This document shows, in pieces, positions 1-5,084 of a stretch of DNA of 5,930 nucleotides. The DNA is taken from the NCBI GenBank assembly GCA_003485955.1, contig DNHH01000081.1, positions 4,434-10,363 on the forward strand, given 5' to 3'. The notes under the pieces were generated by a model. It had not been told where the DNA came from and ran no database searches. It saw only the letters and a list, made by a program, of their open reading frames with translations. The DNA is from Opitutia bacterium (GTDB lineage: Bacteria > Verrucomicrobiota > Verrucomicrobiia > Opitutales > UBA953). Position 1 is the stretch's first letter. Every line of letters starts with the position of its first letter. The position numbers and the translations under genes were made by a program.

Positions 1-682
1 TCCACACCCTGCGCCCGAATTGATTCCGCAATCTCGGTATGTCATTCCTGAGCTTGAGCTGAACGACACTTGGAAGAAGGTGCCACTTATCGCCTGCCCA
101 GGCTGCTATCCAACAAGCATTCAACTTCCCATTACGCCCTTGCTACGGGCTGGTTTGATTAAGCCAGAGCCAGGTCGTTTGGTCATTAACTCTCTCAGTG
201 GCGTTTCCGGCGCGGGGAAAAAAGCTGAAGTCGCTTACCTTTTCTGTGAGCGCGATGGTTCTGCCAAGGCTTATGGACTACCGAACCATCGGCACGTCGC
301 AGAGATTGAAGAGAATTTTGCAGCCGCTGCCGGACAGCCGGTAGTGGTGCAATTTAATCCGCACCTTGCGCCGATGCACCGTGGTATTGCTACAACGATT
401 ACTGTGCCTGCTGTCGGCGTCACGGCTGTCCAGGTCGAAGCGGTTTGGCAGACAGTTTATAAAAAATCTCCTTTCGTACAGTTGCTCCGCTCGGGCGACT
501 TTCCTGACACAGCCCATGTCGCTAACTCTAACCATGCGGCACTGTCGGTGGTTGCGGATGTGCGTACAGGCAACCTGGTGATTACGTCTGCGATTGATAA
601 CTTGCTCAAAGGCGCAGGCGGTCAAGCGGTGCAGATCCTAAACTTGATTCAAGGATGGGAGGAAGCCGAAGGTCTTCGCTAA
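1..682 (+). CDS. argC: N-acetyl-gamma-glutamyl-phosphate reductase (5' truncated by window edge)
   Basis: This is the C-terminal part of ArgC, the NADPH-dependent enzyme that reduces N-acetylglutamyl 5-phosphate to N-acetylglutamate 5-semialdehyde in the cytoplasm. The reading frame is already open at base 2 (base 1 ends a codon), so the N-terminal NADP-binding Rossmann part lies outside the window; the TTG at 20 is not a real start. About 226 residues are visible. Seen: YVIPEL, close to the family's YGLPEL; the catalytic cysteine in ACPGCYPTS (Cys codon 104-106); NSLSGVSGAG; the histidine-rich NHRHVAEIEEN, matching the family's H-x-P-E-I region; FNPHLAPMHRGI; and the C-terminal NLLKGAGGQAVQ, all typical of the family. 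The gene ends in TAA at 680-682, only 4 bases before argJ, so the two are very likely co-transcribed. No frameshift or missing catalytic residue is visible in the part present. Identification is firm. Confidence 0.96.
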   Translation, partial: PHPAPELIPQSRYVIPELELNDTWKKVPLIACPGCYPTSIQLPITPLLRAGLIKPEPGRLVINSLSGVSGAGKKAEVAYLFCERDGSAKAYGLPNHRHVAEIEENFAAAAGQPVVVQFNPHLAPMHRGIATTITVPAVGVTAVQVEAVWQTVYKKSPFVQLLRSGDFPDTAHVANSNHAALSVVADVRTGNLVITSAIDNLLKGAGGQAVQILNLIQGWEEAEGLR

Positions 683-686
683 GTTT

Positions 687-1913
687 ATGTCACTACGCAT
701 CTCGGATAATTCTCCTGGCCTTACGGATGTGCCTGGCCTGCGGGTTGGCGCTGCGGGTTGCGATATTCGTAACAAAAACCAAGAGCGTCTCGACCTAACG
801 TTGGTTGTGGCTGACCGTCTCTGCTCAGCTGCGGGTGTCTTTACGACGAATGACGTAAAGGCCGCGCCTGTGCGTGTCTCTCAAGAACTCTTAACTTCCT
901 CCACCGGTCGCGTACGTGGTTTTATTGCCAATAGCGGCAACGCGAATGCGTGTACCGCAGAACAGGGTATGCTCGATGCTCGGGCTATGGCGAAGCTCTC
1001 TGCGGAAGCAGCCAAGTCCCCCGGTGAGCCATTTTTAGTCTGCTCGACGGGTCGGATTGGTGAACTCATGCCGATGCCGAAGGTTGCGAAAGGTATAGCC
1101 GAAGCGGGTGCGCGCCTTGCGAAGACTCCTGAGGAAGGCGATCGCGCGGCTTGGTCGATTCTCACTTCGGATACACGTCCGAAGACTGTTACCGCCCGTT
1201 TTGATTGGGAGGGATGTACATTTACTGTTTCGGGGATGGCTAAAGGCGCCGGTATGATTGAGCCGAACATGGCTACGATGCTTGCGTTCGTCGCGACAGA
1301 TCTTGATGCGACACCTGCTACCTTGCGCACGGCTTTATTGGCTGCGACCGAGCAGTCCTTCAACTGTGTGAGTGTTGATGGAGATATGTCTACCAATGAC
1401 ACCGTATTGCTTTTGGCGACAGGCGCGAGTGAGGTTTCGTTGGATGGCGCTCCAGCTGGCCTCAAAAAACTTTTTCAGGAAGCCCTCGATAAAGTCTGCT
1501 TCGTGCTCGCCGAAAAAATTGTCGGTGATGGCGAGAAGGTAACCAAAATGGTTTCCGTCGAAGTCTCGGGCGGTCGCACGCGCGCCGAGGCCGAAGCCGT
1601 GGCTCGGGCTATTGGTAATTCGCTGCTGGTGAAGTCTGCGTGGTATGGCGAGGACCCTAATTGGGGCCGTTTGGCTGACGCAGCTGGCTATGCTAGAATC
1701 GGCTTAGATGAGTCCAAGTTAGACATCTCCTATGATGATGTCCCTGCGGTGGTTGCTGGGCGTCCTTTACCTGAAAACAAGCCCCGATGGAAAGCGGTAG
1801 TTACCCAGCGGCGTTTTACGGTGAAGCTACATTTGCACCTCGGTGAGGCTAGCTTCCGCTTGCTCACGACAGACCTTTCCGAGGCATACGTAAACTTCAA
1901 CAAGAGTGAGTAA
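687..1913 (+). CDS. argJ: Glutamate N-acetyltransferase / ornithine acetyltransferase ArgJ
   Basis: ArgJ transfers the acetyl group of N-acetylornithine to glutamate, giving ornithine and regenerating N-acetylglutamate; some family members also use acetyl-CoA, which sequence alone cannot decide. The protein is 408 residues, normal for the family. Seen in order: AAGVFTTNDVKAAPV near residues 48-62; the oxyanion-hole pair Thr121-Gly122 in CSTGRIGELM; the self-cleavage site KGAGMIEPNMATML, where the proenzyme should be cut before Thr197, the N-terminal nucleophile of the beta chain; VDGDMSTNDT; and VKSAWYGEDPNWGRL. The ATG at 687 lies 4 bases after the argC stop. The only purine-rich stretch nearby (GAAGG, 668-672) is 14 bases away, so the ribosome may arrive by coupling from argC. 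Odd: the protein ends YVNFNKSE, whereas many homologues end with a motif like N-A-x-Y-x-T. The presence of ArgJ implies acetyl recycling. Confidence 0.97.
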   Translation: MSLRISDNSPGLTDVPGLRVGAAGCDIRNKNQERLDLTLVVADRLCSAAGVFTTNDVKAAPVRVSQELLTSSTGRVRGFIANSGNANACTAEQGMLDARAMAKLSAEAAKSPGEPFLVCSTGRIGELMPMPKVAKGIAEAGARLAKTPEEGDRAAWSILTSDTRPKTVTARFDWEGCTFTVSGMAKGAGMIEPNMATMLAFVATDLDATPATLRTALLAATEQSFNCVSVDGDMSTNDTVLLLATGASEVSLDGAPAGLKKLFQEALDKVCFVLAEKIVGDGEKVTKMVSVEVSGGRTRAEAEAVARAIGNSLLVKSAWYGEDPNWGRLADAAGYARIGLDESKLDISYDDVPAVVAGRPLPENKPRWKAVVTQRRFTVKLHLHLGEASFRLLTTDLSEAYVNFNKSE

Positions 1914-1930
1914 ACCCCATGCCTTGTTTT

Positions 1931-1956
1931 CCCTGTTGCGCGGTCGCGTAACAGGG
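1931..1956 (+). repeat. Inverted repeat / strong hairpin, 11-bp arms and 4-base loop
   Basis: CCCTGTTGCGC (1931-1941) pairs with GCGTAACAGGG (1946-1956) around the loop GGTC. All 11 positions pair, ten by Watson-Crick pairs and one by a G-U wobble (1938 with 1949). It lies 17 bases after the argJ stop and 18 bases before the argB start. The run of T comes before the stem rather than after it, and on the minus strand the stem is followed by AAAACAAGG, so it is not a canonical intrinsic terminator on either strand. Possible roles are an RNA processing or stability element, a partial attenuator between argCJ and argBDFG, or a DNA site for a dimeric regulator. It does not resemble the AT-rich ARG box. 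The function is inferred; the pairing is seen. Confidence 0.75.
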
Positions 1957-1969
1957 TGACACTTTCACC
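1955..1969 (+). repeat. Small second hairpin next to the argB start
   Basis: GGTGA (1955-1959) pairs perfectly with TCACC (1965-1969) around the 5-base loop CACTT. It shares G1955 and G1956 with the base of the larger stem, so the two cannot both form in full. GGTGA could also pair with the usual 16S rRNA 3' end, but at 15 bases from the ATG it is too far for normal initiation. A 5-bp stem can easily arise by chance. Confidence 0.4.
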
Positions 1970-1974
1970 GTCCG

Positions 1975-2853
1975 ATGAGTACGCCTGCAGAAAAGGCCGA
2001 GGTCCTTCTCGAAGCCCTATCTTACATCCACAAATTCCGTGGCTCTACGTTCGTTGTAAAGTACGGCGGTAGCTTTATGGACGATCCTGATCCTTCAGGA
2101 CGTGAGCGTGTGGCTACGGATATCGCCTTCCTTGCGGCGGTCGGTATCCAAGTTGTGGTCGTGCATGGCGGCGGAAAGGCAATCACCCGTGCCATGGATA
2201 AAGCTGGAATCAAAGCTGAGTTTCGCGCGGGTATGCGGGTAACCGATGCTGCCACTGTGAAAATTGTTGAGCACACGTTGAACGAAGAAATTAACAAAGA
2301 GATTTGTGAGGCGCTTCGTGCCAAGGGAGCTAATCCTTTAGGCATGCCCGGTAACGCCGTTAACCTGTGCGAAAGGATGTTGGTGCGTGATGCTGCTGGC
2401 AAAGAGATCGATGTCGGTTTTGTGGGCGACATTAAGTTCGTGAAGACGAAGTTGATTAAGAAAGCCCAAACAGACGGACACGTCCCAGTGATATCACCGA
2501 TTGCGCTCGATGAAGATGATCAGCCTTACAACACAAACGCAGACGTCGCTGCGGCGGCTATTGCAGGTTCATTACGTGCTCGCCGGCTAATTTTTATGAG
2601 TGATGTTCCTGGCTTACTGAAGGACGCCAAGGATCCTACCTCGCTCATCCCAACATTGCGTATTGGTGAAGTCGAAGAGTTAAAGCGCACGGGCGTTGTC
2701 GATGGCGGTATGATCCCGAAGGTTGACAGTGCCGTAAAGGCGTTGCGCGACGGGGTGCGTCGTGTGCACTTTATTGATGGCCGAGTGCCGCACAGCCTTC
2801 TTTTGGAAATCTTTACTGACAAAGGTGTCGGCACGGAAATTGTTCATAGCTGA
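1975..2853 (+). CDS. argB: Acetylglutamate kinase, probably arginine-sensitive type
   Basis: ArgB phosphorylates N-acetylglutamate with ATP, usually the controlling step of arginine synthesis when acetyl groups are recycled. The protein is 292 residues of the amino acid kinase fold. Seen: VVKYGGSFMDD with Lys29 and the glycine loop; the substrate-binding VHGGGK at 63-68; GMRVTD with Arg88; YNTNADVAAAAIAGSL, the nucleotide-side motif; SDVPGLL; and VDGGMIPKVDSAV. Residues 1-22 form an extra N-terminal helix (AEKAEVLLEALSYIHKF), and the C-terminus carries HFIDGRVPHSLLLEIFT (Asp268-Gly-Arg). Together these are the hallmarks of hexameric, arginine-inhibited kinases; the shorter, insensitive E. coli type lacks the helix. 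Feedback inhibition by arginine is therefore inferred. The start is certain: in-frame TGA at 1957-1959 precedes the ATG at 1975. There is no Shine-Dalgarno sequence. The stop overlaps the argD start by one base. Confidence 0.97.
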   Translation: MSTPAEKAEVLLEALSYIHKFRGSTFVVKYGGSFMDDPDPSGRERVATDIAFLAAVGIQVVVVHGGGKAITRAMDKAGIKAEFRAGMRVTDAATVKIVEHTLNEEINKEICEALRAKGANPLGMPGNAVNLCERMLVRDAAGKEIDVGFVGDIKFVKTKLIKKAQTDGHVPVISPIALDEDDQPYNTNADVAAAAIAGSLRARRLIFMSDVPGLLKDAKDPTSLIPTLRIGEVEELKRTGVVDGGMIPKVDSAVKALRDGVRRVHFIDGRVPHSLLLEIFTDKGVGTEIVHS

Positions 2854-2855
2854 TG
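2851..2855 (+). promoter_or_regulatory. TGATG stop/start overlap coupling argB and argD
   Basis: The argB stop TGA (2851-2853) and the argD start ATG (2853-2855) share one A. With no Shine-Dalgarno sequence upstream of argD, reinitiation by ribosomes finishing argB is the likely way argD is translated, keeping the two enzymes in proportion. The overlap is seen; the coupling is inferred from the general behaviour of such junctions. Confidence 0.75.
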
Positions 2856-4061
2856 GCCGAGAACCCTGCAGACCTGCATGCCCGCTTCCTCATGGGCAAC
2901 TACGCGACATTACCTGTAACATTGGTACGCGGAGAGGGTGCGCGCGTCTGGGATGATGCCGGAAAAGCTTACTTAGATTTTTCAACGGGTATTGCGGTTA
3001 ATGCCCTAGGACACGCTCACCCGACATGGGTCGCACGCGTCCGTGAACAAGCTGGTAAGTTAATCCATGTGAGTAATCTCTATCGCAGCGAACCGGTGGT
3101 TCAGTTGGCAGCTGAGTTATCCAAGCGCTGCGGTCCAGGTCGGGCACTTTTTTGTAACAGTGGGGCTGAGGCCAATGAAGCACTGATTAAGCTCTCACGA
3201 TTGCACGGTCTCCGTAAGGCTGGGGCAGAGGGGGTTTGCACAACCGTCGTTGTGGCAGAGCGAGCATTTCATGGACGTACCTTTGGAGGCATGTCGGCGA
3301 CGCCTCAGGAAAAAATTCAAAAAGGATTTCGGCCACTCCTCGCGGGGTTTCCGTCGGCACCGTTAAATGACATAAAAGCCTGGGATCGTTTATTAGATGC
3401 TAAAACAACCGCCGCTGCGCTCGTTGAAACCGTGCAAGGGGAGGGTGGCGTTTTTGTCGCTGACCCAACGTTCCTGCGAGAACTGCGCGTGCTCTGTTCT
3501 GAGCGGAATATCTTACTGCTTTTAGACGAGATTCAGTGCGGCATCGGCAGGACAGGAACATTTTTTGCCTTCGAGCAGGCTTGTGTGCTTCCTGATGCGA
3601 TTGCGATGGCCAAGGGTCTTGGCGCTGGATTTCCGATGGGCGCTATTTGGGTGGCACCTCCACATGATGACCTTTTTACACCCGGCTCACATGGGACAAC
3701 TTTTGGTGGATCCCCGTTAGCGGCTACAGCTGCACTGGCGACGTTAGAGGTTATTGAAAAAGAAGGTCTCTTGGCGCAGGTTGCGAAGCAGTCCCCTGCT
3801 TGGCATGCTGCGCTCCGTGCTGTGGGTTTAACCCGGCCCGATATTTTCCGCGAATTACGCGGTTTAGGCTATATGGTCGGAGTGGCTGTGAATTGTGAGC
3901 CTCGACCCATCGTTGCGGCTTTACGTGAGGCTGGTCTACTTGTGGTTCCTGCAGGGGAGAACGCGATTCGCTTTCTTCCGCCTTTGACCGCTACGGAGGC
4001 TGAATTAGCTCAGTCTGTAGACATCTTCGGCAAGGTCTTGGCAGGCCTTCCTCGGGCATAA
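2853..4061 (+). CDS. argD: Acetylornithine aminotransferase (PLP-dependent, class III)
   Basis: ArgD converts N-acetylglutamate semialdehyde and glutamate to N-acetylornithine and 2-oxoglutarate using pyridoxal phosphate. Family members often also serve as succinyldiaminopimelate aminotransferase in lysine synthesis, which cannot be judged here. The protein has 402 residues, normal length. Seen: the N-terminal LPVTLVRGEGARVWDDAGK and YLDFSTGIAVNALGHAHP; the cofactor phosphate-binding FCNSGAEANEALIK; AFHGRTFGGMSAT; ETVQGEGGV; LLLDEIQCGIGRTG with Asp225, expected to bind the PLP ring nitrogen; AMAKGLGAGFPMGA with Lys254, the Schiff-base lysine; HGTTFGGSPLA; and the C-terminal LLVVPAGENAIRFLPPL. 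The ATG at 2853 overlaps the argB stop; the next Met (residue 14) would cut into the conserved N-terminus less naturally. Acetylornithine rather than ornithine or GABA specificity is inferred mainly from its place between argB and argF. Confidence 0.95.
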   Translation: MAENPADLHARFLMGNYATLPVTLVRGEGARVWDDAGKAYLDFSTGIAVNALGHAHPTWVARVREQAGKLIHVSNLYRSEPVVQLAAELSKRCGPGRALFCNSGAEANEALIKLSRLHGLRKAGAEGVCTTVVVAERAFHGRTFGGMSATPQEKIQKGFRPLLAGFPSAPLNDIKAWDRLLDAKTTAAALVETVQGEGGVFVADPTFLRELRVLCSERNILLLLDEIQCGIGRTGTFFAFEQACVLPDAIAMAKGLGAGFPMGAIWVAPPHDDLFTPGSHGTTFGGSPLAATAALATLEVIEKEGLLAQVAKQSPAWHAALRAVGLTRPDIFRELRGLGYMVGVAVNCEPRPIVAALREAGLLVVPAGENAIRFLPPLTATEAELAQSVDIFGKVLAGLPRA

Positions 4062-4119
4062 GTTACTATTTTCCGCTGTCCAATCCGACCTGTACTGTCA
4101 TTGTCCACTTTTTCCTGAG
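4062..4119 (+). other. argD-argF spacer, 58 bases
   Basis: This gap is rich in pyrimidines, especially just before argF (TGTCCACTTTTTCCTGAG). I find no stable hairpin, no terminator, and no Shine-Dalgarno sequence. The argF frame stays open back to a TAG at 4018-4020 but contains no ATG, GTG or TTG over that stretch, so the gap is real. A TACTAT (4064-4069) resembles a -10 box, but the nearest -35-like TTGGCA (4038-4043) is 20 bases away, too far for a confident promoter. Confidence 0.7.
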
Positions 4120-5067
4120 ATGAGACACTTCCTCAAGGAGTCCGATTTAAGTCTAGACGAGATTGCGGCCATTTTTGCGACGGCCGCAGCGCTCAAGGCT
4201 GGCCGTGGACGTCACACTCCTCCGTCGTTGGCTCGTCAGTCTTGGGGTTTACTCTTTTTCAAAAAAAGCACCCGCACGCGTGTTTCCTTCCAGGTAGGCG
4301 TACACGAGTTGGGTGGCCAACCGGTCATGCTGAATGCGGACGACATGCAGCTCTCGCGTGGCGAAACTGTTTCAGACACGGCCCGCGTGCTTTCGCGCTA
4401 CCTGCATGGCATGGTTATCCGTTGTCACGACCATCAACTGCTGGTCGATTTTGCAGCCCAGGGATCGATGCCTGTGGTTAATGCGCTTTCGGATTTTCTG
4501 CATCCCTGTCAATTAATGACAGATATGTTCACGCTCGCTGAGCGTTGGGCGCCAGGTCGACCTGAGGCCTACGCAGAATGTTTGCGGGGAAGAAAAGTCG
4601 CCTTCTTGGGTGACACTGCCTGCAACATGGCGAACTCGTTCATCCTTGCGGGTGCAATTCTCGGCGTGGAAGTCGTGCTTTCGGGTCCAAAGGGTTATGC
4701 GCCTGGAAAAGAAATTCAGGAGCAACTGCGTCGCGACAAGCTCGCGCCAACTTACACTTTTAATGAAGACCCTGAAGCTGCAGTGCGTGGCGCAGATATG
4801 GTTTATACAGACGTTTGGGTTAGCATGGGCATGGAGGCTGAAAAAACTCAGCGCTTAAAGGAGCTCGATAGCTACCGCGTGACACCGAAATTAATGTCAC
4901 TGGCTAAACCCGGTGCATTCTTTATGCACTGCTTGCCTGCTCATCCAGGCGAAGAGGTATCACAAGAGGTTCTCGATAGCCCAGCGAGTATCATTTTTGA
5001 TCAAGCAGAGAATCGCTTGCATGTTCAAAAAGCTTTACTCGCACATCTCGCTGCCGCCCGCGCCTAA
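4120..5067 (+). CDS. argF: Ornithine carbamoyltransferase
   Basis: ArgF transfers the carbamoyl group from carbamoyl phosphate to ornithine, giving citrulline, normally as a cytoplasmic trimer. The protein has 315 residues, usual for bacterial forms outside the enterics. Seen: the carbamoyl-phosphate site STRTR at 50-54; Arg101 in MVIRCHDH; HPCQ at 128-131; GDTACNMANS at 164-173, matching the ornithine-side loop; DVWVSMG with Asp231, Ser235 and Met236, the SMG loop that marks ornithine rather than acetyl- or succinylornithine enzymes; HCLPAHPGEEV with Cys271; and FDQAENRLHVQKALL with Arg299. The loop is unusual: where homologues commonly have two adjacent Asn, here the first is Cys168 and only Asn169 remains. 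The start is secure, since no ATG, GTG or TTG lies between the in-frame TAG at 4018 and the ATG at 4120. It has no Shine-Dalgarno sequence. It ends 17 bases before argG. Confidence 0.96.
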   Translation: MRHFLKESDLSLDEIAAIFATAAALKAGRGRHTPPSLARQSWGLLFFKKSTRTRVSFQVGVHELGGQPVMLNADDMQLSRGETVSDTARVLSRYLHGMVIRCHDHQLLVDFAAQGSMPVVNALSDFLHPCQLMTDMFTLAERWAPGRPEAYAECLRGRKVAFLGDTACNMANSFILAGAILGVEVVLSGPKGYAPGKEIQEQLRRDKLAPTYTFNEDPEAAVRGADMVYTDVWVSMGMEAEKTQRLKELDSYRVTPKLMSLAKPGAFFMHCLPAHPGEEVSQEVLDSPASIIFDQAENRLHVQKALLAHLAAARA

Positions 5068-5084
5068 TTTTTCAACCTATCCAT

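Larger units (their letters stand above)
1914..1974 (+). other. argJ-argB spacer, 61 bases, with two hairpins
   Basis: This is the longest non-coding gap in the window. Its length is certain, because an in-frame TGA at 1957-1959 excludes any earlier argB start. It holds a TTTT tract (1927-1930), an 11-bp-arm inverted repeat, and a small second hairpin ending 5 bases before the argB ATG. No T-rich tail follows either hairpin, no good -35/-10 pair is evident, and no Shine-Dalgarno sequence lies at the usual distance from argB. Confidence 0.8.

Noticed and set aside
20..22. TTG as the start of argC
   Set aside because: The frame is open upstream to the window edge, and a start here would remove the whole NADP-binding domain; the gene is simply cut by the window.
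881..1465. A 194-codon minus-strand open frame inside argJ
   Set aside because: It lies wholly within a conserved, intact argJ, shows no recognisable protein motif, and is explained by codon composition in the antisense frame.
1931..1956. Reading the argJ-argB hairpin as an intrinsic terminator
   Set aside because: No T tract follows the stem on either strand; the TTTT lies on the wrong side, and the genes downstream belong to the same pathway.
2022..2834. Two minus-strand open frames inside argB (2022-2432 and 2526-2834)
   Set aside because: Both are antisense to a firmly identified gene, have low-complexity Ser/Pro/Thr-rich translations and no recognisable domain.
4038..4069. Possible promoter for argF (TTGGCA and TACTAT)
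   Set aside because: The boxes are 20 bases apart, beyond the usual 16-18, and part lies in argD coding sequence; such matches are common by chance.
4261..4267. Run of seven A in argF just before the STRTR codons, a possible slippage site
   Set aside because: It encodes the Lys-Lys of the conserved FFKKSTRTR region, so protein constraint explains it; slipped frames give nothing recognisable and no stimulatory structure is evident.
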